A stretch of 14,569 nt of DNA from an uncultured Collinsella sp. (GCA_900555555.1 USLK01000011.1:1-14569), one strand, 5' to 3'; shown: positions 6,699 to 14,443, counted from the stretch's first letter. Numbers and translations: made by a program. The notes: generated by a model not told the origin, from the sequence alone.

Positions 6699-7619
6699 AT
6701 GTCAGATCGAGACACCATGACCACAGCCGAGCTTGCCGACCGTGTTCCCGATATCGTCATCATCACGGGCATGTCCGGTTCGGGCCGCACTCAGGCGATG
6801 CACGTGTTCGAGGATATGGGGTATTACTGTATCGACAATCTGCCTCCCAGCCTTATCCTGCAGATTTCCGACCTGGTGGGTATCAACGCCGGTATCGGCC
6901 GGCATCTTGCGGTGACGAGCGACCTGCGAAGCCAGGGCCTGTTCGACGAGCTGCTCGATACGATCGAGAGCCTGCGCGCGCATGAGCTCACCTGCAAAGT
7001 GGTCTTCCTCGAGGCCTCCGATGAGGTCCTTCTGCGGCGATATAGCGAGAACCGGCGCCGCCACCCGCTTGCCCAGCGAGGCGAGTCCACCATCGATTCA
7101 ATCAAACGCGAGCGCCGCGCATTGGCGGCGATACGCGAGCGCGCCGATATGATCATCGACACGAGCCGTCTGCGCACGAGCGCCCTGCGCAACAAGCTGC
7201 GCTCGGCATTTTCGGAGTTGAGCGATCAGCAGCTCATGGACGTGCACGTGTTCTCGTTCGGCTTCAAGCACGGTATGCCCGTCGAGGCCGATCTCATGAT
7301 CGATGTCCGCTTCCTGCCCAACCCGTTCTACGATCCCGAGATGCGCACGTTGACGGGACTGGACGACAAGGTGTCGGACTTCGTGCTCGGACACCCCAAG
7401 ACCAAGGAGTTCCTGGCCGCATGGTTCCAGCTGCTCGATGCGGTGATGCCCGGCTATATCGCCGAGGGCAAGCCGCAGCTGTCTATTGCCATCGGGTGCA
7501 CGGGCGGGCAGCACCGCAGCGTGGCCATCGCGGAGGCGACCGCGCGCTATCTGGAGAAGCACCAGTATCACGTGACGATCTCGCATCGCGATCTCCCTCG
7601 AGCGAACATGGCGAGCTAG
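6699..7619 (+). CDS. rapZ: RapZ/YvcJ family nucleotide-binding protein
   Basis: The 306-residue protein belongs to the RapZ (YvcJ) P-loop ATPase/GTPase family. In E. coli RapZ is an RNA-binding adaptor that controls amino-sugar synthesis; in Gram-positive bacteria the role is less clear. The N-terminal part has the P-loop GMSGSGRT at 24-31, the family signature FEDMGYYCIDNLPP at 37-50, and a Walker B-like MIIDTS at 151-156. The C-terminal domain holds FGFKHGMP at 187-194, RFLPNPF at 204-210 and the signature IGCTGGQHRSVAIAE at 265-279. The usual P-loop Lys is Arg here, as in actinobacterial homologues I recall. AGGGGAG at 6686-6692 supports the start. yvcK follows after 3 nt, so the two are surely co-transcribed. 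Confidence 0.93.
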   Translation: MSDRDTMTTAELADRVPDIVIITGMSGSGRTQAMHVFEDMGYYCIDNLPPSLILQISDLVGINAGIGRHLAVTSDLRSQGLFDELLDTIESLRAHELTCKVVFLEASDEVLLRRYSENRRRHPLAQRGESTIDSIKRERRALAAIRERADMIIDTSRLRTSALRNKLRSAFSELSDQQLMDVHVFSFGFKHGMPVEADLMIDVRFLPNPFYDPEMRTLTGLDDKVSDFVLGHPKTKEFLAAWFQLLDAVMPGYIAEGKPQLSIAIGCTGGQHRSVAIAEATARYLEKHQYHVTISHRDLPRANMAS

Positions 7620-7622
7620 ATC

Positions 7623-8657
7623 ATGACGGACCTGCATGATATCCGTGCCGTCTCCGTGGGGGGTGGCACCGGTCAGCCTCAACTCATCCGTGCCCTGCGC
7701 GTGCTGGGGTGCCATATAGATTCGGTCGTCGCCATGGCCGACGACGGCGGTTCGACGGGGCTGCTGCGCGAGTGCGCCCATGTTGTGCCGCCTGGAGATA
7801 TCCGCAAATGCATCTCCGCATTGGCTTCGGATCCCGAGTCGGCCCTTGCCCGCGCATTCGCCCATCGCTTTCCCTACATCCAAGATCATGCGCTGGGCAA
7901 TCTGCTGCTTGTCGCATTGGCGGAGGAGACGGGGTCGTTTGTCGAGGCCATTGCCGACTGCGAGCGCGTCTTGGACTGCGTGGGACATGTGCACCCCTCG
8001 ACGCTCGATTCCATCACGCTTGCCGGCAAGACCGTGGACGGAGACATCGTTGAGGGGCAGGCACGCATCTCCTATGGCCTGAGGCCGTTCGAGCGCGTGT
8101 GGCTCGATTCCGACCGCGTGGCGGTCAACGATGCCGCCGCCCGCGCCATCCTCGATGCCGATCTGGTGGTGCTGGGCCCCGGGTCCCTGTTCACCTCGAT
8201 CGTCCCCAACGTGCTGGTCCCCGGCATCCGTGACGCCATCGTGCAAACGCATGCGCTGCGCGTGTTCGTGTGCCCCAAGATCGACTCCCTGGGCGAGACG
8301 AGCGGCATGAGCGTCGCCGATCATGTGGAGGCCCTGCTGGGGTACGGATTGAAGGGGGCTATCGACCTGGTCCTGGTGCATCGCGGCCCGGAGGGCGAGG
8401 CGGTGTATCCCTATCCGAAGCGCGCGTGGCAGCGCATGGCGCAGAGCGATGCCGTCTCCGCGGTCGTCTCGAGCAGACAGATCGAGGAGGCCAAAGAGGC
8501 CCCGTTCGGCCCTATTCGCGCAACCGATGAGGATATCGCGCGCATCGAGGCACTCGGTCCGCGCGTGGTGGTGCGCGATTTCACCGCGGATGGCGCGTCG
8601 GCTGCGGTGCATGACGTCCACCGTCTGGCGGCCGCCCTCGCGGAGGCGATGCCGTAA
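7623..8657 (+). CDS. yvcK: YvcK/CofD-like protein (gluconeogenesis factor family)
   Basis: YvcK proteins bind UDP-sugars such as UDP-GlcNAc and are needed for normal cell shape on gluconeogenic carbon sources in Bacillus; mycobacteria have the homologue CuvA. They share the CofD fold but do not make F420. In the 344 residues I see the nucleotide-binding GGGTG at 13-17, the signature MADDGGSTG at 38-46, PPGDIRK at 56-62, HALGNL at 89-94 and GPGSLFTSI at 185-193. The usual GETDGF motif reads GETSGM at 224-229. The gene sits 3 nt after rapZ and its stop shares one base with the whiA start (TAATG), so translation of all three is probably coupled. Confidence 0.93.
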   Translation: MTDLHDIRAVSVGGGTGQPQLIRALRVLGCHIDSVVAMADDGGSTGLLRECAHVVPPGDIRKCISALASDPESALARAFAHRFPYIQDHALGNLLLVALAEETGSFVEAIADCERVLDCVGHVHPSTLDSITLAGKTVDGDIVEGQARISYGLRPFERVWLDSDRVAVNDAAARAILDADLVVLGPGSLFTSIVPNVLVPGIRDAIVQTHALRVFVCPKIDSLGETSGMSVADHVEALLGYGLKGAIDLVLVHRGPEGEAVYPYPKRAWQRMAQSDAVSAVVSSRQIEEAKEAPFGPIRATDEDIARIEALGPRVVVRDFTADGASAAVHDVHRLAAALAEAMP

Positions 8658-9619
8658 TGTCGTTTACCGCTGAAGTCCGCGACGAGCTCTCTCGATGCGC
8701 GCCCGAATGCCCATACTGCGACCTCGCCACGCTCGCCGCCGTCGCGCGCGTGTGCGGGACGCTGTCCATCGCCGGGCCCGGTCGCTACCGGTTGCAGATC
8801 GCAACCGAGACGGGTGCCGTGGCGCGTACGATGATCGAGCTCACGCATAAGATCCTCAAGCTCAAAACCGACTTGACGGTCCGACGTTCGGTTCTGCATA
8901 AGGTGCGCAATTATCTTATCGTGCTGCCCGATCAGTCCGATCTGGAGAAGGCGCTCGTGCTGTTGGGCATATTGGATCGCGGGGGCGGCCTGGTCCCCGG
9001 GGTCCCCAAGCATATCGTCGCACGCCCTTGCTGCAGCAAGGCGTATGTGCGGGGGGCACTCATAGCCGGCGGGTTCGTCGCCGATCCTCGGGGGGATTTC
9101 CATCTGGAGATCGCCGTGCAGGGCGAACAGCTGGCGCACGATATATGCCGGCTTATCTGCGATATGGGAGTGAAGACCCGCGTCAACGCCCGGCGCGGCG
9201 CGTTTGCCGTGTACATCAAGAGCGCCGATGATATCAAGCGCCTGCTCGAGCAGCTCGGTGCCCAGCGCGCATGCGCGGAGGTCGTCGATGCCCGTGCGGT
9301 GAAATCGGTTAAAAACGAGGTGAACCGCCGCGTGAATGCCGAGCTCGCCAACCAGACGCGCAGCGCCGGCGCCGCGCAGAAGCAGCTTGAGCTCATCGAT
9401 GCGCTTGAGGAGCTGGGCTTGCGCCCCGGTCTGCCCGAGGCGCTCGAAACCTTTTGCGCGCTGCGCGAGGAGCACCCGGATCTGTCGTTGCGCGACCTGG
9501 GGGAGATGGCCACACCACCGCTCTCCAAGTCGGCTCTGTATCATCGCGTGCTGCGCCTCGAGAAGATGGTTGCGAAGGCTCGAGAGCTTGACGCTCGTGA
9601 AGATACCGTCAAAATGTGA
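8657..9619 (+). CDS. whiA: WhiA family DNA-binding protein
   Basis: WhiA combines a degenerate LAGLIDADG homing-endonuclease fold with a C-terminal helix-turn-helix. In Streptomyces it works with WhiB to switch on sporulation division; in Bacillus it affects cell division and chromosome segregation. The 320-residue protein starts with the family motif SFTAEVRDEL (2-11). The core contains YVRGALIAGGFVADP at 130-144 followed by HLEI at 149-152. The signature NAELANQTRSAGAAQKQLE runs from 227 to 245. The helix-turn-helix lies at about 275-302 (LSLRDLGEM, KSALYHRVLRLEKM). Near the N-terminus, C14, C18 and C21 form CX3CX2C, which I do not recall as a general WhiA feature. As this lineage is not known to sporulate, a division or metabolic role is more likely. 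The start overlaps the yvcK stop by one base. Confidence 0.95.
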   Translation: MSFTAEVRDELSRCAPECPYCDLATLAAVARVCGTLSIAGPGRYRLQIATETGAVARTMIELTHKILKLKTDLTVRRSVLHKVRNYLIVLPDQSDLEKALVLLGILDRGGGLVPGVPKHIVARPCCSKAYVRGALIAGGFVADPRGDFHLEIAVQGEQLAHDICRLICDMGVKTRVNARRGAFAVYIKSADDIKRLLEQLGAQRACAEVVDARAVKSVKNEVNRRVNAELANQTRSAGAAQKQLELIDALEELGLRPGLPEALETFCALREEHPDLSLRDLGEMATPPLSKSALYHRVLRLEKMVAKARELDAREDTVKM

Positions 9620-9632
9620 TCGACTCTTAACA

Positions 9633-9662
9633 TTAAAGCGCTTCAATCTGCGCTATAGCGCA
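9633..9662. promoter_or_regulatory. Operator-like palindromes upstream of gap
   Basis: Two palindromes lie about 20-70 bp upstream of the possible gap promoter. TTAAAGCGCTTCAA at 9633-9646 has a perfect 8-bp core AAGCGCTT with a central CG, as in LacI/CcpA-family operators. TGCGCTATAGCGCA at 9649-9662 is a perfect 14-bp palindrome. Neither is followed by a T run, so they are not intrinsic terminators for whiA. A sugar-responsive repressor or activator site is plausible; the regulator is unknown. Confidence 0.45.
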
Positions 9663-9680
9663 ATTAGTTCGCAATCACGT

Positions 9681-9708
9681 GTTTGAGCAACGCGAAAAAA
9701 GGTATATT
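9681..9708 (+). promoter_or_regulatory. Possible promoter of gap
   Basis: TATATT at 9703-9708 is a good -10 element. The best -35 is GTTTGA at 9681-9686, with a 16-bp spacer that includes an A run. Transcription would start near 9715, giving a leader of about 67 nt that contains the hairpin at 9728-9764. Confidence 0.45.
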
Positions 9709-9727
9709 TGGTGAGTGGTTAGTTTTC

Positions 9728-9764
9728 GGGCCTCAACGGCGGGCAAAAAGCCCGCGGGAGACCC
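9728..9764 (+). promoter_or_regulatory. 5'-UTR hairpin just before the gap ribosome binding site
   Basis: The inner stem GCGGGC/GCCCGC (9739-9744 with 9750-9755) closes an AAAAA loop. An outer stem pairs GGG at 9728-9730 with CCC at 9762-9764 and CTC at 9732-9734 with GAG at 9758-9760. No T run follows, so it is not a terminator. The Shine-Dalgarno AAAGGAG at 9769-9775 stays unpaired, which fits an mRNA-stabilising leader or a processing site for a very abundant message. Confidence 0.6.
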
Positions 9765-9781
9765 AATGAAAGGAGACACAC

Positions 9782-10807
9782 ATGGCAGTTAAGGTTGCTA
9801 TCAACGGCTTCGGTCGTATCGGCCGTCTGGCTTTCCGTCAGATGTTCGGTCATGAGGGTTCCGAGATCGTCGCCATCAACGACCTCACCTCTCCCGACAT
9901 GCTCGCGTACCTGCTGAAGTACGACTCCACGCAGGGCAACTACTCCCGTGATCACAAGGTCGAGGCTACCGAGGATTCCATCATCGTCGACGGCAAGGAG
10001 ATCAAGATCTACAAGGAGGCAGACGCTAACAACCTGCCTTGGGGCGATCTCGACGTTGACGTTGTCCTCGAGTGCACCGGTTTCTACACCTCCAAGGAGA
10101 AGGCTCAGGCCCACATCAACGCTGGCGCCAAGAAGGTCGTCATCTCCGCTCCGGCCGGCAACGACCTGCCCACCATCGTTTACAACGTTAACCATGAGCA
10201 GCTCACCGCTGAGGACAACATCATCTCTGCAGCTTCCTGCACCACCAACTGCCTCGCTCCGATGGCCAAGGGTCTGAACGACTTCGCTCCCATCGTGTCC
10301 GGCATCATGACCACCATCCACGCCTGGACCGGCGACCAGATGCCGCTGGACGGCCCGCAGCGCAAGGGCAACAAGCGTCGTAGCCGCGCCTGCGCCGTCA
10401 ACATCGTCCCCAACACCACCGGTGCCGCCAAGGCTATCGGCCTGGTCCTGCCCGAGCTCAACGGTAAGCTGATCGGTGCCGCCCAGCGCGTTCCCACGCC
10501 CACCGGCTCCCTCACCAACCTCTACGCCGTTGTCGACAAGGAGGTCACCGTCGACGAGGTCAACGCTGCCATGAAGGCTTACGCTGAGACCATCTCCGAG
10601 ACCTTTGGCTACAACGAGGACGACATCGTCTCCACCGACATCATCGGCGAGACCCACGGCTCCATCTTCGACGCCACCCAGACCATGTGCAACCCGCTGG
10701 GCAATGGCCAGACCCTGGTGCAGGTCGTTTCTTGGTACGACAACGAGAACTCCTACACTTCTCAGATGGTCCGCACCATCAAGTACTTCGAGAAGTTCGT
10801 TGCTTAA
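9782..10807 (+). CDS. gap: Glyceraldehyde-3-phosphate dehydrogenase (phosphorylating)
   Basis: The enzyme converts glyceraldehyde 3-phosphate, phosphate and NAD+ to 1,3-bisphosphoglycerate in glycolysis. The length of 341 residues is normal. The Rossmann motif INGFGRIGR is at 7-15. AINDL at 31-35 carries the acidic residue that usually prefers NAD over NADP. The active site is SAASCTTNCLAP at 149-160 with nucleophile C153, and the general base is H180 in TTIHAWTGDQ. The phosphate-binding loop NTTGAAKAIG is at 211-220 and the end WYDNENSYTSQM at 318-329. AAAGGAG at 9769-9775 is 6 nt before the ATG. Codon choice is strongly biased to C-ending codons, suggesting very high expression. A terminator follows the gene, so gap can be made in excess over pgk, tpiA and gpmI. 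Confidence 0.98.
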   Translation: MAVKVAINGFGRIGRLAFRQMFGHEGSEIVAINDLTSPDMLAYLLKYDSTQGNYSRDHKVEATEDSIIVDGKEIKIYKEADANNLPWGDLDVDVVLECTGFYTSKEKAQAHINAGAKKVVISAPAGNDLPTIVYNVNHEQLTAEDNIISAASCTTNCLAPMAKGLNDFAPIVSGIMTTIHAWTGDQMPLDGPQRKGNKRRSRACAVNIVPNTTGAAKAIGLVLPELNGKLIGAAQRVPTPTGSLTNLYAVVDKEVTVDEVNAAMKAYAETISETFGYNEDDIVSTDIIGETHGSIFDATQTMCNPLGNGQTLVQVVSWYDNENSYTSQMVRTIKYFEKFVA

Positions 10808-10851
10808 GCTTAGCTGCGTAGCTCGTAGGTACTAGACAAGCGTCTAAAGGA

Positions 10852-10893
10852 GGGCGCGGCCTTACGGCATCTGCCCAGGGCCGCGCCCTTTTT
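10852..10893 (+). terminator. Intrinsic terminator between gap and pgk
   Basis: A perfect 10-bp GC-rich stem GGGCGCGGCC/GGCCGCGCCC (10852-10861 with 10879-10888) encloses a 17-nt loop and is followed by TTTTT at 10889-10893. I see no convincing promoter in the remaining 39 bp before pgk, so the downstream genes may depend on read-through or on a promoter I cannot recognise. Confidence 0.85.
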
Positions 10894-10932
10894 AATGTGC
10901 ATCTGCACGGATAATTCGAAAGGAAGATCAGC

Positions 10933-12129
10933 ATGGCTTTCTCCAAGAAGACCATCCGCGACGTCGACGTCGACGGCAAGCGCGTTCTGGTTCGCGTTGA
11001 CTTCAACGTGCCGGTCAAGGACGGCGTCGTGGGCGACACCACCCGTATCCAGGCCGCTCTGCCGACCATCAACTACCTGGTCGATCATAACGCCCGCGTG
11101 ATCCTTATGAGCCACCTCGGCCGTCCGAAGGGCGAGGGCGCCGAGCCCGAGTTCACCCTGGCTCCCGTCGCCGCCAAGCTCGCCGAGCTGTCCGGCCTCG
11201 ATGTGACCTTCGTCGACGACACCTACGGCGAGAAGGCCGCTGCCGCCGTTGAGGCTCTCGAGCCCGGCAAGGTCCTCGTTCTCGAGAACGTCCGCTTCGA
11301 CAAGCGCGAGAAGAAGAACGATCCCGAGATCGCCAAGACCCTCGCCTCCTATGGCGACATCTTCGTGCTCGATGCCTTCGGTACCGCTCACCGCGCCCAG
11401 GGTTCCGTCGTGGGCCCCGCCGAGTACATCCCGGCTGTTGCCGGCTTCCTGCTCGAGAAGGAGGTCTCCACGCTCGGCGGCCTGTTCGCAGAGCCCAAGC
11501 GCCCCTTCGTCGCCATCCTCGGCGGCTCCAAGGTCTCCGACAAGATCGGCGTGATCGACCGTCTGCTCGACTCCGCTGACACCGTCATCGTCGGCGGCGG
11601 CATGGCTTACACCTTCGCCAAGGCCCAGGGCGGCAAGATCGGCAACTCCCTGTGCGAGGACGACTGGTGCGACCGCGCTCTCGAGATGCTCGAGAAGGCC
11701 AAGAAGAACGGCGTGAACTTCCTGCTCCCCGTCGACAACGTCTGCGCCGACGCCTTCGACAACGACGCCAACACCAAGATCGTCAAGACCGGTGAGATCG
11801 AGGACGGCTGGCAGGGCCTGGACATCGGACCTGAGACCGAGAAGCTCTTCGCCGATGCCATCGCCGGCGCCAAGACCGTGTTCTGGAACGGCCCCTGCGG
11901 CGTGTTCGAGATGGACACCTTCGCTCACGGCACCAAGTCCATCGCCGAGGCCATCGCTGCCAACACCGAGTGCGACTCCGTCATCGGCGGCGGCGACTCC
12001 GTGGCAGCCGTCAACAAGTTCGGCCTGGCCGACAAGATGACCTTCATCTCCACCGGCGGCGGCGCTTCCATGCAGCTCGTCGAGGGTAAGCCCCTTCCCG
12101 GAGTGGAGGCGCTCAACGATGCCGAATAA
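10933..12129 (+). CDS. pgk: Phosphoglycerate kinase
   Basis: Pgk transfers the phosphate of 1,3-bisphosphoglycerate to ADP, the first ATP-yielding step of glycolysis. The 398-residue protein has the family signature RVLVRVDFNVP at 17-27, substrate residues R38 and SHLGRPKG at 60-67, LENVRF near 117-122, and DAFGTAHRAQGS. The hinge and nucleotide-binding half include GGSKVSDKIGVI, NGPCGVFEM, GGGDSVAAV and the C-terminal STGGGASMQLVEG. AAAGGAAG at 10919-10926 precedes the ATG by 6 nt. Codon choice is as biased as in gap. The last 11 nt overlap the start of tpiA in another frame. Confidence 0.98.
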   Translation: MAFSKKTIRDVDVDGKRVLVRVDFNVPVKDGVVGDTTRIQAALPTINYLVDHNARVILMSHLGRPKGEGAEPEFTLAPVAAKLAELSGLDVTFVDDTYGEKAAAAVEALEPGKVLVLENVRFDKREKKNDPEIAKTLASYGDIFVLDAFGTAHRAQGSVVGPAEYIPAVAGFLLEKEVSTLGGLFAEPKRPFVAILGGSKVSDKIGVIDRLLDSADTVIVGGGMAYTFAKAQGGKIGNSLCEDDWCDRALEMLEKAKKNGVNFLLPVDNVCADAFDNDANTKIVKTGEIEDGWQGLDIGPETEKLFADAIAGAKTVFWNGPCGVFEMDTFAHGTKSIAEAIAANTECDSVIGGGDSVAAVNKFGLADKMTFISTGGGASMQLVEGKPLPGVEALNDAE

Positions 12130-12889
12130 CCGCAAGCTCCTCATCGCCGGCAACTGGAAGATGAACAACGACGTTGCCGCTGCCGGTCAGCTCGCCTCCG
12201 AGCTCGCCGAGGCCCTGGCAACCGTTCCGGCCAACGTGGACGTTCTCGTCTGCCCGCCGACCATCGATCTGACCACCGTCGCCGCCAAGCTCGACGGTAC
12301 CCCGATCGCCCTGGGCGCCCAGAACTGCTACTGGGAGGCCTCCGGCGCCTACACCGGCGAGTCCTCCTGCGATATGCTCAAGTCCGCCGGCTGCACCTAT
12401 TGCATCATCGGTCACTCCGAGCGTCGCGACTACTTCCACGAGACCGACGAGGACCAGAACAAGAAGGCCAAGGCCCTCGTTGCCGCCGGTTTGGTTCCGG
12501 TCTTCTGCTGCGGCGAGTCCCTCGAGGTTCGCGAGGCCGGCACCTATGTCGAGCATGTCGTGAACCAGGTCAAGGCCGGTCTTGCCGGTCTCGAGATCAC
12601 GGATCCGTCCCAGGTCGTCGTTGCCTATGAGCCCATCTGGGCCATCGGTACCGGCATGACCGCTACCGCCGACGACGCCCAGGAGGTCTGCCACGCCGTG
12701 CGCGAGACCCTCGTGGGGCTCTTCGGCCAGGAGCTCGCTGACGGCATCCGTGTGCTGTACGGCGGTTCCGCCAAGCCCGGCAACATCGCTGAGCTCGTTG
12801 CCAAGGAGGATGTCGACGGCGCACTCGTCGGCGGCGCTTCCCTCAAGGCCGAGGACTTCTCCGCGATGGTCGTTAAGGCAGGGGAGTAG
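12119..12889 (+). CDS. tpiA: Triosephosphate isomerase
   Basis: TpiA interconverts dihydroxyacetone phosphate and glyceraldehyde 3-phosphate. The 256 residues show the TIM-barrel active site in full: AGNWKMN at 10-16 with K14, CIIGHSERR at 95-103 with electrophile H99, and AYEPIWAIGTG at 169-179 with catalytic base E171 followed by the mobile loop. The phosphate-binding motif YGGSAKPGN and the end DGALVGGASL are present. The start ATG lies inside the end of pgk (11-nt overlap). GGAGG at 12105-12109, within pgk, is 9 nt upstream and supports this start. Confidence 0.98.
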   Translation: MPNNRKLLIAGNWKMNNDVAAAGQLASELAEALATVPANVDVLVCPPTIDLTTVAAKLDGTPIALGAQNCYWEASGAYTGESSCDMLKSAGCTYCIIGHSERRDYFHETDEDQNKKAKALVAAGLVPVFCCGESLEVREAGTYVEHVVNQVKAGLAGLEITDPSQVVVAYEPIWAIGTGMTATADDAQEVCHAVRETLVGLFGQELADGIRVLYGGSAKPGNIAELVAKEDVDGALVGGASLKAEDFSAMVVKAGE

Positions 12890-12892
12890 TAC

Positions 12893-14443
12893 ATGGCAGA
12901 GCGTCATACCCCCGCGCTGCTCGTGATCATGGACGGCTTCGGCCTGGCGCCCCAGGGTGCCGACAACGCCGTTGCCGCCGCGAACACGCCGTTCATCGAT
13001 TCTCTCTATGAGAAGTATCCGCACACCAGCCTCGGCGCTTCCGGCGAGGACGTGGGCCTTCCTGCGGGTCAGATGGGTAACTCCGAGGTCGGTCACCTCA
13101 ACATCGGCGCCGGCCGCATCGTCTTCCAGGAGCTCTCCCGCATCAACAACGCCATCAAGGACGGCTCCCTCAACGAGAACCCCGTCTTTGTCAAGGCTAT
13201 GGATGATTGCGCGAGCACCGGCAAGACCCTGCACCTCATGGGCCTTATGAGCCCCGGTGGCGTGCACTCCATGCAGAGCCACTGCGAGGCACTCGTCAAG
13301 ATGGCCGCCGAGCGCGGCGTCAAGACCGTTCGCGTGCACTGCTTCATGGACGGCCGCGACGTCGACCCGCACTCCGGTGCCGGCTATGTTTCCGAGCTCG
13401 CTGCGTTCCTGGCCGACCTGTCCGAGAACACCGGCTGCGATGCCCGTATCGCTTCCTGCTCCGGTCGCTATTGGGCCATGGACCGCGACAACCGTTGGGA
13501 GCGCATCCAGCGTGCCTACGATGTCCTGGTCAACGCTTCCTCCGAGGAGACCGACGCCGTTGCCGGCATCAAGGCCTACTACGAGAAGGACGAGCGCGGT
13601 GACGAGTTCGTCGAGCCGTTCGCCTGCCACAACGAGGGCATCAACGACGGCGATGCCGTGATCTTCTTCAACTTCCGTCCGGACCGCGCCCGCCAGATGA
13701 CCCGCGCCTTCACGGATCCGGAGTTCGACGGTTTCGAGCGCGAGGCCATCAAGCTCTCGCACTTCGTGACCATGACCGAGTACGATCCGAGCTTCAACGT
13801 CGAGGTCGCCTTCCCCAAGACGTTCCCCAAGAACGTCCTGGCAGACGTTATCGCCGCTAACGGCCTGAAGCAGCTCCACACCGCCGAGACCGAGAAATAC
13901 GCCCACGTGACGTTCTTCCTCAACGGCGGTATCGAGGAGCCCAAGGCCGGCGAGGAGCGCGTGCTCGTGGCTTCGCCCAAGGTTGCCACCTATGACCTGC
14001 AGCCCGAGATGAGCGCCCCGGAGGTTACCGAGAAGCTCGTCGAGGCCATCAACGGGGACCGCGCTGATTTCTACATCGTGAACTTCGCCAACTGCGACAT
14101 GGTGGGCCATACCGGCGTGTTCGAGGCTGCCGTCAAGGCTGTCGAGGCCGTCGACGAGGCCCTCTCCAAGGTCATTCCGGCCATTCAGGCCAAGGGCGGC
14201 TTCGCTCTGATCACCGCCGATCACGGCAATGCCGACCACATGTTTGATGTGGCCGCCGACGGTGCCAAGCACCCGTTCACGGCCCACACCACCAACCGTG
14301 TGCCCTTCATCGTCGTTGACGAGAAGGCCCACCTCACCGGCATCGAGGACGGTCGCCTGTCCGACATCGCTCCCACGATGCTGACCATGGCCGGCCTGGA
14401 GCCCAGCTCCGAGATGACCGGTCGCGTGCTGGCTGCCGAGTAG
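12893..14443 (+). CDS. gpmI: 2,3-bisphosphoglycerate-independent phosphoglycerate mutase
   Basis: GpmI converts 3-phosphoglycerate to 2-phosphoglycerate using a phosphoserine intermediate and usually two Mn2+ ions. It belongs to the alkaline phosphatase superfamily. The 516-residue length is typical. Metal and catalytic motifs are VIMDGFG at 11-17 (D14), GQMGNSEVGHLNIGAGR from 59 with nucleophile S64, DGRDVDP in the transferase domain, FFNFRPDRARQMTRAF, and the C-terminal TADHGNADHMFD followed by HPFTAHTTNRVPF. AGGGGAG at 12880-12886 lies 6 nt upstream and the gap to tpiA is only 3 nt. In many actinobacteria secG follows tpiA; here gpmI takes that position and makes the cluster purely glycolytic. 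A strong terminator follows. Confidence 0.98.
   Translation: MAERHTPALLVIMDGFGLAPQGADNAVAAANTPFIDSLYEKYPHTSLGASGEDVGLPAGQMGNSEVGHLNIGAGRIVFQELSRINNAIKDGSLNENPVFVKAMDDCASTGKTLHLMGLMSPGGVHSMQSHCEALVKMAAERGVKTVRVHCFMDGRDVDPHSGAGYVSELAAFLADLSENTGCDARIASCSGRYWAMDRDNRWERIQRAYDVLVNASSEETDAVAGIKAYYEKDERGDEFVEPFACHNEGINDGDAVIFFNFRPDRARQMTRAFTDPEFDGFEREAIKLSHFVTMTEYDPSFNVEVAFPKTFPKNVLADVIAANGLKQLHTAETEKYAHVTFFLNGGIEEPKAGEERVLVASPKVATYDLQPEMSAPEVTEKLVEAINGDRADFYIVNFANCDMVGHTGVFEAAVKAVEAVDEALSKVIPAIQAKGGFALITADHGNADHMFDVAADGAKHPFTAHTTNRVPFIVVDEKAHLTGIEDGRLSDIAPTMLTMAGLEPSSEMTGRVLAAE

Noticed and set aside
7098..8621. 507-codon open frame on the minus strand across rapZ and yvcK
   Set aside because: It is antisense to two well-supported genes with a composition typical of shadow frames.
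9620..9781. Small RNA gene or riboswitch before gap
   Set aside because: Only one hairpin and two palindromes are evident, and I recognise no known riboswitch core.
10846..10853. AAAGGAGG ribosome-site-like sequence after gap
   Set aside because: No start codon or open frame follows at a useful distance. It overlaps the terminator stem and is probably accidental.
10810..12168. 452-codon open frame on the minus strand across pgk
   Set aside because: It has the same artefact of codon bias, no recognisable domain, and covers the terminator.
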